Below, piece after piece: positions 33,971 through 42,323 of a stretch of DNA of 64,000 nucleotides. A program made the position numbers and the translations under genes. Numbering within the stretch: the first letter of the stretch is position 1; every line of letters starts with the position of its first letter. The notes under the pieces were generated by a model. The model was not told the DNA's origin. It did no database searches and saw nothing but the letters and a program-made list of their open reading frames with translations. Source of the DNA: an uncultured Pelagibacteraceae bacterium (lineage in GTDB: Bacteria; Pseudomonadota; Alphaproteobacteria; Pelagibacterales; Pelagibacteraceae); NCBI GenBank assembly GCA_902623495.1, contig CACNTW010000001.1:62001-126000 (forward strand). Direction: 5' to 3'.

Positions 33971-34356
33971 TATTTAGTGTATTCCTTAATTTCTTTTATT
34001 TTAGAACCAGTTTTATTATTTATTTCTAATTTTAATCTTGCCCTTTCATCATTTAAGAAATGAACATCTCTTGATAATTTAATAAATTTGTCACCAAAAT
34101 CAGAATTTTTTTCGCAAAGTCTTTTATCATCTTCTATTACCCAAAGCTTTGAATTAATTTCTTTTAAAGAAACGTACAAACTTTGAATTTCTTTATAATC
34201 TTTAATATTTTCACTTAATTGATTTTTCAAAATATCATATTCATCTTTTATATATTTAAGTTTTTCAGTATCTTTAATTTTTTCAGATTTAATTTCTAAA
34301 ATCGAAATTTTATCCAACAATTCACCAACTGACACTTCTACTAAAATTTTATTCAT
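33967..34356 (-). CDS. DUF6165 family coiled-coil protein
   Basis: This 129-residue protein begins NKILVEVSVGELLDKISILEIKSEKI and continues as a mostly helical Lys/Glu-rich chain (KDEYDILKNQLSENIKDYKEI, RDVHFLNDERARLKLEINNK). That matches DUF6165, a family frequently found next to glycan or LPS glycosyltransferases. No catalytic motif is visible. It is divergent from the GT9 gene with 32 bases between starts, consistent with a role in surface polysaccharide work, which is inferred from context only. Confidence 0.75.
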   Translation of the reverse strand: MNKILVEVSVGELLDKISILEIKSEKIKDTEKLKYIKDEYDILKNQLSENIKDYKEIQSLYVSLKEINSKLWVIEDDKRLCEKNSDFGDKFIKLSRDVHFLNDERARLKLEINNKTGSKIKEIKEYTKY

Positions 34357-34388
34357 ATAAATTTATATTATGTTAAGTTGTTAAAAAT

Positions 34389-35330
34389 ATGTCTAACATA
34401 CTTATTATAAAACATGGCTCTTTAGGTGATATAGCTCAGGCAAGTGGTGCGATTCAAGATATATTTGAAAATCATAAAGAAGATGATTTATATATATTAT
34501 CAACTAAACCTTATTATGAATTATTGAGAAAAAACCCATTTATAAAAGATGTTATAATAGACAAGCGTAAATCTAGATTTAACTTAATTTATTTATATTT
34601 TTTAATGAGAAAAATAAAAAATCATAAATTTTCAAAAATTTATGATTTACAAAATTCTAGCAGATCAAGATTTTATAAAAAAATTTTACATCCGCATTCT
34701 GGTCCAGAAATTTGGTCATCTTCTATAACCACATTGCCAAAAGAAAAAACAAAAGAAGAATTTGATAAAGATCCAGTCTTATATAGATTTAATTATCAAT
34801 TAAATAAATCAGGCTTAGTAACTAAAAATGTTTTAAAACCAAATTTTGAATGGAGTTGTGAAGATATTTCAGATATTAAAAATAATTACAAACTTGAAAA
34901 ATATATAGTTTTATTTCCTTTTTCATCTGCTCATTTAACAATCAAACGATGGCCTTTTTACAATGAACTGATTCAGAAAATTAAAGAAAAATTTGAAAAT
35001 AAATATCAATTAGTTATAGCACCTGGACCAAATGAAATTAAAATTGCAAATGAAATAAACGCTAAAATAATACTTAACAACGAAAGAGCTTTAAATATTT
35101 CCCAATTATCTGCTTTGATAAAAGATAGTTCTTTTGTAGTTGCTAATGATACTGGACCAGCACACATGGCTGCTCATTTAAATGCAAAAGGGTTGGTTTT
35201 GTTTGGGTCACATACAACAGCAAAAAAAGTTAGTATTGAAAGAGAAAATTTTAGAGCAATTCAAGTTTCTGATTTGACTAAACTTTCTGCAGATAAAGTT
35301 TTTCAAAGAATGCAAGAAGCCATTAATTAG
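34389..35330 (+). CDS. Glycosyltransferase family 9 (heptosyltransferase-like)
   Basis: The protein has 313 residues in a GT-B fold of family GT9: ILIIKHGSLGDIAQASGAIQDIF at the N-terminus, YIVLFPFSSAHLTIKRWPFYNELIQ mid-protein and FVVANDTGPAHMAAHLNAKGLVLFGSH in the nucleotide-sugar lobe. GT9 enzymes add heptose or similar sugars to the LPS inner core. The acceptor in SAR11 is unknown. The 3' end overlaps the convergent AbrB-type membrane gene by 8 bases. Confidence 0.9.
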   Translation: MSNILIIKHGSLGDIAQASGAIQDIFENHKEDDLYILSTKPYYELLRKNPFIKDVIIDKRKSRFNLIYLYFLMRKIKNHKFSKIYDLQNSSRSRFYKKILHPHSGPEIWSSSITTLPKEKTKEEFDKDPVLYRFNYQLNKSGLVTKNVLKPNFEWSCEDISDIKNNYKLEKYIVLFPFSSAHLTIKRWPFYNELIQKIKEKFENKYQLVIAPGPNEIKIANEINAKIILNNERALNISQLSALIKDSSFVVANDTGPAHMAAHLNAKGLVLFGSHTTAKKVSIERENFRAIQVSDLTKLSADKVFQRMQEAIN

Positions 35331-36402
35331 TTTTTCTAAATTTCGATAACAAAAAAGGCAAAAATAAAACTATTATGAAAATTCTTAAAAAATGATGGTA
35401 GCTAACAAAGATAGGATCAATATTGTAAGCAACACTAATAACTACCATTTCGTGAATTCCTCCAGGAGCAAAACTTAAAAAAGTTGGGATAAATTCAAAC
35501 CCTATATAAGTGAGCAAATAAGCAGTTATCATTGCAACAATTACCAAAATTGAACTAACAATAATTCCATGAAATATAAAAAATAATAATTCTTTAATTT
35601 TTAATCCATTTAATCTTGTACCCAAAGCTGTTCCAAGGAATATAAACGCAATATTTATAAAAGCATCTGGAAATCTGGCATTAACTATTTCAAAGGTGTA
35701 AAAAGTGCCAGATAAAGCCATTGCACCGACTAATGTAGGTGATGGAATTTTATAATTTTTCAAGATGTTTGCAAAAATGAAACAGATAATTAATAAAAAT
35801 AATATTTCTAAAAAATATCTTTCGTTATAGATATTTTCATAATTGTAACCAGACATTTCTGAAAAGCCTAAATTATTTATAAAAAAAATAGGAACAAAAC
35901 TTACAATAAATATTACCCTTGTAGCCTGAGGGATTAAAACTCCTTTATCATTTTTGCTTTTACCAAATTCTAATAAAGCTGCAGATATTGGAACAAATGC
36001 ACCTGGAAGAGCTGCCAAAACTGAAATGAATTTACTAAATTTGCAAACTTTAAAAAAATAATAACCGGCAAGAATTGTACTTACTATTGTACAGATTAAC
36101 ATCGCTATTGATGAAAAAATCCATAAATGAATTTTATACAATAATGTTACGTTTAAAGTTCCACCCAAAATTATACCAACAATTAAAAATATAGGATTTA
36201 ATAATTTAGTTGGAAAAACTATTTTAAAATTTGTAAATGCGAAACATAAATTTAACCCTAGGGATCCCAATAACCAGGGCAAAGGTAGGTTAATTAAAGT
36301 ACCTAAGTATCCACCAACAAGTCCTATAAATAGAGCTTTATAACTGCCAACTAATGCTAAAAAATATTCCTTTATGTTTTTGGAAAAATTATATTTGAGC
36401 AT
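35323..36402 (-). CDS. AbrB-family (COG3180) integral membrane protein
   Basis: The protein has 359 residues and about ten hydrophobic segments in two repeats. The motifs are GGYLGTLINLPLPWLLGSLGLNLC and its repeat SPTLVGAMALSGTFY, LPGAFVPISAALLEFGKSKN and FAPGGIHEMVVISVAYNIDPIFVSYHH. This is the family often mislabelled 'AbrB transcriptional regulator' or 'ammonia monooxygenase'. It is a membrane protein, probably a transporter or membrane regulator, of unknown substrate. It is divergent from the first TTT operon with a 61-base gap that holds both promoters. Confidence 0.85.
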   Translation of the reverse strand: MLKYNFSKNIKEYFLALVGSYKALFIGLVGGYLGTLINLPLPWLLGSLGLNLCFAFTNFKIVFPTKLLNPIFLIVGIILGGTLNVTLLYKIHLWIFSSIAMLICTIVSTILAGYYFFKVCKFSKFISVLAALPGAFVPISAALLEFGKSKNDKGVLIPQATRVIFIVSFVPIFFINNLGFSEMSGYNYENIYNERYFLEILFLLIICFIFANILKNYKIPSPTLVGAMALSGTFYTFEIVNARFPDAFINIAFIFLGTALGTRLNGLKIKELLFFIFHGIIVSSILVIVAMITAYLLTYIGFEFIPTFLSFAPGGIHEMVVISVAYNIDPIFVSYHHFLRIFIIVLFLPFLLSKFRKTN

Positions 36403-36463
36403 TGACTAAAATTTATAACTTATGTTTAATGGTTGTTTCATAAATATAATAAGAGAGGAAATA

Positions 36464-37438
36464 ATGAAACTAATTAAAACTTTTATTTCAGTTTTATTCT
36501 CTGCTTTTCTTCTATTCTCATCAACAAGTTCATTTGCAGTTGAAAAATTACATTTTTTAATTGGAGGTGGTGCTGGTGGTGGTTGGGATGGAACTGCTAG
36601 AGGTACTGGAGAAGCATTAACAAAAGCTGGTTTTTTGAAAAGTGCATCATTTGAAAACATGTCAGGTGGCGGAGGTGGTAAAGCTTTAGCTTACCTAATC
36701 AATAATGCTCCAAAAGACACAGTTTTAGTTCAGTCAACACCATTGGTGTTAAGATCTATTACAAGACATAAAGGTTATGTAAAAGGTACTGGTACATTAT
36801 CTTATAAAGATGTTAAACCAATTGCAGGTGTAATTGGAGATTATGGTGCAATAGTTGTAGCAAAAAATTCACCAATCAAAAATTTCAAAGATGCAGTTGA
36901 TCAATATCAAAAAGATCCAAAATCAATAAAAATGGCTGGTGGATCTGTAAGAGGAAGCATGGACCATTTAATTGGTGCGTTAGCTTTCCAAGCAGCTGGA
37001 GCAAATCCTAACGATGTGATTTATGTTCCATATGATGCTGGTGGAAAGGCACTTGCTGGACTTTTATCTGGAGAAACTCAAATACTTTCAACGGGTTTAG
37101 GTGAAGTAATGGGTGCTAGAGATCAAGTAAGAATAATTGGTATCACTGCTCCTGAAAGAGTAGGTGATGCACCAGAAGCTCCAACATTAAAAGAGCAAGG
37201 ATACGATGTTCAGTTTGTTAACTGGAGAGGTTTCTTTGCACCAAAAAGCATGAGTATGAGTGATTATAATAAAATCTCTAAAATGCTTGGCGATGTTCAA
37301 AAAACACCAGAGTGGGAAGCTGTTAGAAAAAGAAATGCATGGGTAAATATTTATAACCCAGGTTCTAAATTTGATGCGTTCTTAGAAAAACAAACAGTTG
37401 AAATGACAGCTCTGATGAAAAAACTTGGAGTAATATAA
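36464..37438 (+). CDS. tctC: Tripartite tricarboxylate transporter substrate-binding protein (first set)
   Basis: This is a periplasmic binding protein of the TTT (Bug/TctC) family. I use ATG 36464, preceded by AGAGGAAA, not 36422. The signal peptide is MKLIKTFISVLFSAFLLFSSTSSFA. The core has HFLIGGGAGGGWDGTARGTGEAL, GGSVRGSMDHLIGALAFQAAG and YVPYDAGGKALAGLLSGETQ, with the glycine-rich ligand loops of the family. The usual ligands are di- and tricarboxylates, but this copy's ligand is unknown. TctB and TctA follow. Confidence 0.9.
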   Translation: MKLIKTFISVLFSAFLLFSSTSSFAVEKLHFLIGGGAGGGWDGTARGTGEALTKAGFLKSASFENMSGGGGGKALAYLINNAPKDTVLVQSTPLVLRSITRHKGYVKGTGTLSYKDVKPIAGVIGDYGAIVVAKNSPIKNFKDAVDQYQKDPKSIKMAGGSVRGSMDHLIGALAFQAAGANPNDVIYVPYDAGGKALAGLLSGETQILSTGLGEVMGARDQVRIIGITAPERVGDAPEAPTLKEQGYDVQFVNWRGFFAPKSMSMSDYNKISKMLGDVQKTPEWEAVRKRNAWVNIYNPGSKFDAFLEKQTVEMTALMKKLGVI

Positions 37439-37465
37439 TCTTTATAGATTATTAAAGAATGTAAA

Positions 37466-37509
37466 GCAGTGAGAATAAGTCCCACAAAATTTATCTCACT
37501 GCTTTTTTT
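37466..37509 (+). terminator. Terminator-shaped hairpin embedded in the tctB start
   Basis: GCAGTGAGA (37466-37474) and TCTCACTGC (37494-37502) form a perfect 9-bp stem, followed at once by TTTTTTT (37503-37509). This has the exact form of an intrinsic terminator. The GTG start codon of tctB (37469) lies inside the 5' arm and the T-run encodes residues of its first membrane segment. It probably reduces transcription and translation of tctBA relative to tctC. Confidence 0.72.
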
Positions 37510-37939
37510 AGTTCTATCAGTCTTTTATTTATACACAGCTTACAACATTCAAGTATTTGCATTCGATGAGAACGCACCATTTAATGCTAGGACTTTTCCA
37601 ATATATTTAGGTTGGGCAGGAATAATTTTATCAAGTTTAAAAATAATTTTACCTGAGAAAATAACTACAGAGGTAAATCACAAACACTTAGATTATAAAA
37701 GTATAATCTATCTAATTATTATCTCACTAATATATGCTGCTGTAATATTAAAAATTGGATACTTTATATCAACTTCTTTATTTCTTTTTGCATCTTACTA
37801 TTTCTTAGGTGAAAGAAGATGGGGACTGATGTTTATTTTATCTTTCCCATTTGTTGCTGCATTTATGTATTTGTTGCATGGTTTACTAAATATTTATCTT
37901 CGTGACCCTTTTTTAAAATACATAGGAGTTATGGGATGA
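37469..37939 (+). CDS. tctB: Tripartite tricarboxylate transporter small membrane subunit (first set)
   Basis: The protein has 156 residues and four hydrophobic segments (FISLLFLVLSVFYLYTAY, FPIYLGWAGIILSSLKII, IIYLIIISLIYAAVILKI, GLMFILSFPFVAAFMYLLHG), as in TctB. The start is a GTG at 37469 within a terminator-like hairpin. No later Met or GTG keeps the first membrane helix, so this start is probably right. The stop overlaps tctA by 4 bases (ATGA). It forms the membrane complex with TctA. Confidence 0.85.
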   Translation: MRISPTKFISLLFLVLSVFYLYTAYNIQVFAFDENAPFNARTFPIYLGWAGIILSSLKIILPEKITTEVNHKHLDYKSIIYLIIISLIYAAVILKIGYFISTSLFLFASYYFLGERRWGLMFILSFPFVAAFMYLLHGLLNIYLRDPFLKYIGVMG

Positions 37940-39435
37940 TCGAAGGAATATTAATTGGATTATCAACTGCGTTATCATTAACAAATATTTTAATGGTGAT
38001 GGTTGGTTGTTTTGCTGGGACAATAATTGGAATGTTGCCTGGACTTGGTCCAATGACTGCAATTGCATTAATGATACCAATTACTTACGGCTTTGATCCA
38101 TCAACTGGTCTAATATTAATGGCAGGTGTTTATTATGGAGCAGTATTTGGAGGATCTACATCTTCTATTTTATTAAATGCACCAGGAATACCAGGAACTG
38201 TTGCTACTGCATTTGATGGCTATCCAATGGCACAACAAGGTAAAGCAGGTAAGGCTCTAGCAATAGCAGCTTATAGTTCATTTGCAGGAGGAACAATTTC
38301 TGCAATTTTTTTATTAGTTGCAGCACCTAGTTTATCAAAAGTAAGTTTAGCATTTAGATCACCTGATTATTTTGCATTAATGATCTTAGGATTAACTGCA
38401 ATTTCTGCATTTTCATCTAAAGGACAGTTTTTAAAAGCAATGATGATGGTTGTTTTAGGATTAATGTTAGCTACAGTTGGTCAGGATTCATTGTCAGATA
38501 TAACAAGATTTACCTTTAACAATATGAATTTAACTGATGGAATAAGCTTTGTATTAATTGTGATGGCGACATTTGCAATGAGTGAAGCTCTAACAATTAT
38601 TTTTAGAGGAAAAGACCCTAACAGAGCTGCAAAACAAATCTCACTAACAGAATTAGGCTCAATTAAAGTAAATAAAGAAGAAACTATAAAAATGGCCAAA
38701 ACAATACCTAGGTCCTCAATACTTGGCTTCTTAATTGGTGTTTTACCTGGCGCGGGTGCAACAATTGCGTCTTTCTTAGCTTATGGGATGGAAAGAAATT
38801 ATGTAAATGAGGAAGAAAAACAAAAATTTGGAAAAGGTAGTGTTCATGGTTTATCAGCACCTGAGACTGCAAATAATGCGGCTTGCTCTGGTTCATTTGT
38901 TCCATTACTAACATTGGGAATTCCTGGAAGTGGAACAACTGCTGTAATGCTCGGAGCTCTTTTGGGATTTGGTATTCAGCCTGGACCAAGACTTTATCAA
39001 ACAAACCCTGAAATTTTTTGGTCGGTTATTATGTCAATGTACATTGGCATGGTAGTACTTTTGATTTTAAATTTACCTTTAATACCTTATATCGCTAGAA
39101 TTTTAGCAGTGCCTAGAAATTACTTGATTCCTTTAATTTTATTTTTTTCAGTAACAGGAATATATCTAATGTCATTTAACAATTTTGATATTTTTTTAAT
39201 GATAGGTATTGCTGTAGTTGCAACTTTTTTAAGGCTCTACGATTTTCCCATGCCACCTTTAATATTAGCATTTGTGCTCGGAGGATTAATGGAGGAAACA
39301 TTGAGAAGATCACTCTTAATAAGTGATGGTTCACCAAATTTTTTATGGGATAGACCTATAACACTAATAATATTATTGATAACAGTAACAATTGTTGGTT
39401 GGCAAATATTTTCAACTTTTAGAAAAAAAAGTTAA
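37936..39435 (+). CDS. tctA: Tripartite tricarboxylate transporter large membrane subunit (first set)
   Basis: This is a TctA-type permease of 499 residues with about 12 hydrophobic segments. The family signature blocks are GMLPGLGPMTAIALMIPITY, GAVFGGSTSSILLNAPGIPGTVATAFDGYPMAQQGKAGKAL, IGVLPGAGATIASFLAYGME, and SAPETANNAACSGSFVPLLTLGIPGSGTTAVMLGALL. It uses the ion gradient to import the ligand delivered by TctC. It shares the TTAA stop with the convergent 138-residue membrane gene. Confidence 0.94.
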   Translation: MIEGILIGLSTALSLTNILMVMVGCFAGTIIGMLPGLGPMTAIALMIPITYGFDPSTGLILMAGVYYGAVFGGSTSSILLNAPGIPGTVATAFDGYPMAQQGKAGKALAIAAYSSFAGGTISAIFLLVAAPSLSKVSLAFRSPDYFALMILGLTAISAFSSKGQFLKAMMMVVLGLMLATVGQDSLSDITRFTFNNMNLTDGISFVLIVMATFAMSEALTIIFRGKDPNRAAKQISLTELGSIKVNKEETIKMAKTIPRSSILGFLIGVLPGAGATIASFLAYGMERNYVNEEEKQKFGKGSVHGLSAPETANNAACSGSFVPLLTLGIPGSGTTAVMLGALLGFGIQPGPRLYQTNPEIFWSVIMSMYIGMVVLLILNLPLIPYIARILAVPRNYLIPLILFFSVTGIYLMSFNNFDIFLMIGIAVVATFLRLYDFPMPPLILAFVLGGLMEETLRRSLLISDGSPNFLWDRPITLIILLITVTIVGWQIFSTFRKKS

Positions 39436-39848
39436 ATATAAATTTTATCAGCTAGACCGTAGCAAAGAACTCCACTAAGCACTGTTAAAACTCCCGATGC
39501 AATGACACCTTCGCTATTTGTTTTTTCGTTATGTCCAAGCTTATTGATATAAATTGTGTATATTCCAATAAGTAAATATAAAACGTTTTGTGCAAAAATT
39601 AATGTAAAGAAACCCCATGTTCCTGCCAACCCATCTGCTTTAATTAACATTATGTACAATGCCACTAAAATTGATGCAATAAATGGTGCTCCAAAAAATC
39701 TAACCATCACAGCTGCAGAATGATCTATATTGTATTGATCTAAAAAGGACTTTGTTGCAACTACTGTTCTGAAAGCGTAAACGGCGTAAACGATAAAATG
39801 TACAATAAAAATACTTAAATAAATTATTCCATTAAATTTATCTAGCAT
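39432..39848 (-). CDS. Four-helix membrane protein of unknown function
   Basis: The 138-residue protein has four clear hydrophobic segments (IIYLSIFIVHFIVYAVYAF, FGAPFIASILVALYIMLI, FFTLIFAQNVLYLLIGIYTIYI, GVIASGVLTVLSGVLCYGLA). No charged catalytic motif or named family is recognised. It is on the minus strand, 9 bases after the GT4 gene, and may be the end of that operon. The length and even hydrophobic pattern support a real gene. Confidence 0.65.
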   Translation of the reverse strand: MLDKFNGIIYLSIFIVHFIVYAVYAFRTVVATKSFLDQYNIDHSAAVMVRFFGAPFIASILVALYIMLIKADGLAGTWGFFTLIFAQNVLYLLIGIYTIYINKLGHNEKTNSEGVIASGVLTVLSGVLCYGLADKIYI

Positions 39849-39857
39849 ATAGTAATT

Positions 39858-40940
39858 TTACAAGATTCTTTTGTAGTTTTCAATTATCTTATCCCAAAGA
39901 AAATTTTCAGAGTGTATTTTACACTCTTTTCCAAATTGAATATATTTATTACCCTCAAATAAATTATCTATACTTGAATAAATTTCATCTAAACTATTAC
40001 CATCACAAATTAATCCAGTTTGATTATGAACAATTGCATCAGAAGCACCACCATCTTTACCACCTATAGATGGAACCCCGTATTGTGCAGCCTCAATAAA
40101 AGAAATTCCAAAGCCTTCAACTGAGGTTTTGTGAATTATTGATGGCATTATAAAAATATTTGATTTTGCAATTAATGCATTTTTCAATTCATTAGATATA
40201 TCGCTTAAAAAATTTACATATTTATCAAGTTTCAATTCTATCACTAATTTTTTTAAATTTTCTTCTTCATCTCCATATCCTACGCAAGTGTATGTAATAT
40301 CAGGGTATTTCTCTTTTAAATTCCGAATAGCCATTATAACTTTTTCATGATTTTTTCTTTTATCAAATCTAGAAACAGTAATTAGTCTTTGTTTTTTTCC
40401 TTTTAGCATTTCTTCTGCTTGTTTAAGGTCGTCTTTTGGAATTTCTTCAACAGGATCTACACCTGGATTTATGACTATTAATCTTTTTTCTTCAACTCCA
40501 AGACTAATCGCTAAATTTTTCGTAAAGTTTGAGTTTGCCACCACATGGTCAACATTATTTAAAACTTCTAAAACTTTTTTGTTTAATCTAGATCCTTTAG
40601 GGTGATTAATTTCTTTAGAATGAATTAGACATATTTTCTTTTTTGGGGATTTTATAAGTTCTAAACTTTTCCAGTGATCTGCAATGATACAATTTACATT
40701 TTTATTTTCATTTAAATATTCATTTATTAGTAGAGATTTTCTATATTTTCTTAATAATTTAACTCCACTAACTCTTTCAATTGTAAATGAAACTTTATCA
40801 TCAAACTTTTTATGATCTTCGTGATAATCGGCAAAAACTTTAACCATATCAATTTTTGATAAGGATCTAGCCAATCCCCACATTAGATTTTGCATACCAC
40901 CAACATCAGGAGGAAATGTAGTTGTTATTATTAAATACAT
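39858..40940 (-). CDS. Glycosyltransferase family 4 (GT1-like)
   Basis: The protein has 360 residues in a GT-B fold. The N-terminal lobe begins MYLIITTTFPPDVGGMQNLMWGLARSL. The linker and donor lobe have VINPGVDPVEEIPKDD, LITVSRFDKRKNHEKVIMAI and IMPSIIHKTSVEGFGISFIEAAQYGVPSIGG (the EX7E-type donor site). It transfers an activated sugar to an unknown acceptor, probably a cell-surface glycan or lipid. It is coupled to the upstream thioredoxin-like gene by a 1-base overlap (TAATG). Confidence 0.9.
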   Translation of the reverse strand: MYLIITTTFPPDVGGMQNLMWGLARSLSKIDMVKVFADYHEDHKKFDDKVSFTIERVSGVKLLRKYRKSLLINEYLNENKNVNCIIADHWKSLELIKSPKKKICLIHSKEINHPKGSRLNKKVLEVLNNVDHVVANSNFTKNLAISLGVEEKRLIVINPGVDPVEEIPKDDLKQAEEMLKGKKQRLITVSRFDKRKNHEKVIMAIRNLKEKYPDITYTCVGYGDEEENLKKLVIELKLDKYVNFLSDISNELKNALIAKSNIFIMPSIIHKTSVEGFGISFIEAAQYGVPSIGGKDGGASDAIVHNQTGLICDGNSLDEIYSSIDNLFEGNKYIQFGKECKIHSENFLWDKIIENYKRIL

Positions 40941-41494
40941 TAATTAGATGACCACTTAATACCACAACCCATACTTGGGAATTGTTCTTCAGGACCTTTG
41001 CCTGTTTCTGAAACTTGTTTCATAGCTAAAAATAAATCACTATCTCCTGATCTTACAGGCTTTAATTCCCTTAACTCTCTAATTCTCCCCCTATATTGAA
41101 GACCAAAATCTTTATCATAACCAAAAAAATCTGGGGTACATACAGCATCATATTTTCTTGCAATTTCTTGGGTTTCATCAATCAGATAAGGAAAATTAAA
41201 TTTATGTTTAATTGCAAATTCAATCATTTTTTCAAATGAGTCTTCTGGATAATTGATTGGATCATTAGAGCATATTGCAACTGAATTTATTCCTAAATCA
41301 CTAAGCTTAGTACAGTCCTCCACCACATCTCTAATAATTGCTTTTACATATGGACAATGATTACAAATAAACATTACCAAAGTTCCATTTTCACCTTTGA
41401 TATCATTTAAAGATATTAATTTGTTCTCTGTAGATTGTAATTCAAAGTTTTCTGCTTTTTTTCCAAAATCACATACTGGTGTTTTAATAGGCAT
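40940..41494 (-). CDS. Thioredoxin-like (AhpC/TSA-type) protein
   Basis: The 184-residue cytoplasmic protein has a thioredoxin fold: NFELQSTENKLISLNDIKGENGTLVMFICNHCPYVKAIIRDV. The redox pair is CNHC, in the place of the thioredoxin CGPC. Then follow VAICSNDPINYPEDSFEKM, LIDETQEIARKYDAVCTPDFFGYD (cis-Pro TPDF) and a late Cys (MGCGIKW). It fits the 'thioredoxin family protein' of peroxiredoxin/ResA-like origin; no signal peptide is seen. It probably acts as a thiol reductase or peroxidase. It is divergent from the gamma-carbonic anhydrase gene by 20 bases. Confidence 0.85.
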   Translation of the reverse strand: MPIKTPVCDFGKKAENFELQSTENKLISLNDIKGENGTLVMFICNHCPYVKAIIRDVVEDCTKLSDLGINSVAICSNDPINYPEDSFEKMIEFAIKHKFNFPYLIDETQEIARKYDAVCTPDFFGYDKDFGLQYRGRIRELRELKPVRSGDSDLFLAMKQVSETGKGPEEQFPSMGCGIKWSSN

Positions 41495-41514
41495 AATGTA
41501 ATAATATATAAATT

Positions 41515-42027
41515 ATGTTTTACGATTTGGAAGATAAAAAACCAAAAAACTCTGACGAAAATTGGGTAGCGCCAAATGCAACTATTATTGGAGATGTCAC
41601 ATTAGAAAAAAACTCCAGTGTTTGGTTTAATGCTGTAATTAGAGGGGATAATGAAAATATTCATGTCGGAGAAGGTTCAAATGTTCAAGATGGGAGCGTT
41701 CTACATACTGACCCAGGCTGCCCTTTAAGAATTGGTAAAGACGTAACTATCGGTCATATCGTTATGCTTCATGGATGTACAATTGGAGACAATAGTTTAA
41801 TAGGTATTGGAGCTGTCATTTTAAATAATGCAAAAGTAGGTAAAAACTGCATCATTGGTGCTAAAGCATTAATCACTGAAAATAAAGAAATCCCGGACAA
41901 TTCATTAGTTGTGGGATCACCTGGGAGAGTAGTAAGAAAACTTACAGACGAAGAGATAGGTAAAATTACAGAGAACGCAAAGCATTACCAAGATAATTGG
42001 AAAAGATACGTAAAAACTGTTTTTTAA
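41515..42027 (+). CDS. Gamma-class carbonic anhydrase-like hexapeptide-repeat protein
   Basis: This is a left-handed beta-helix protein of 170 residues with hexapeptide repeats. The metal-binding His residues of gamma-carbonic anhydrases are present in GSVLHTDPGCPL, VTIGHIVMLHGCTIG. PNATIIGDVTLEKNSSVWFNAVIRGDNENIHVGEGSNVQDG is the standard N-terminal block (YrdA/CaiE/PaaY family). Many homologues are active only as thioesterases or have unknown roles, so CO2 hydration is not certain. A DUF1330 gene starts one base after the stop. Confidence 0.9.
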   Translation: MFYDLEDKKPKNSDENWVAPNATIIGDVTLEKNSSVWFNAVIRGDNENIHVGEGSNVQDGSVLHTDPGCPLRIGKDVTIGHIVMLHGCTIGDNSLIGIGAVILNNAKVGKNCIIGAKALITENKEIPDNSLVVGSPGRVVRKLTDEEIGKITENAKHYQDNWKRYVKTVF

Positions 42028-42028
42028 T

Positions 42029-42319
42029 ATGTCAGCAGGGTATGTAATTGCACAATTAAGAGTAACTAATCCAGAAAATTATAAGGAGTACATTGAAAAA
42101 GTTAATCCAATTGTAAAAAAATTTGATGGAGAATTTTTAGTTAGAAATGGTGAATATCAAATATTTGATGGTGAAACTAAATTTCCAAGAATCATTGTTC
42201 TTAAATTCCCTAGTTATGAAAAAGCACTAGAGTGGTATAATTCTGAAGAGTACAAACCAATAAAGCAAATAAGACTAGATAATGCTGAGGGAACAAATAT
42301 AATAATTAAAGGTATTTAA
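42029..42319 (+). CDS. DUF1330 family protein
   Basis: This 96-residue protein has the dimeric ferredoxin-like fold expected for DUF1330: GYVIAQLRVTNPENYKEYIEKVNPIVKKFDGEFLVRNG, then PRIIVLKFPSYEKALEWYNSEEYKPIKQIR. The family function is unknown. The start lies one base after the gamma-carbonic anhydrase stop, and the exported zincin-like gene starts 4 bases after its own stop, so the three are likely cotranscribed. Confidence 0.88.
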   Translation: MSAGYVIAQLRVTNPENYKEYIEKVNPIVKKFDGEFLVRNGEYQIFDGETKFPRIIVLKFPSYEKALEWYNSEEYKPIKQIRLDNAEGTNIIIKGI

Positions 42320-42323
42320 CAAT

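Noticed and set aside
38708-39004. 98-residue minus-strand ORF within tctA
   Set aside because: It is antisense to the conserved SAPETANNAACSG block; it has a His/Gln-rich composition typical of reverse frames.
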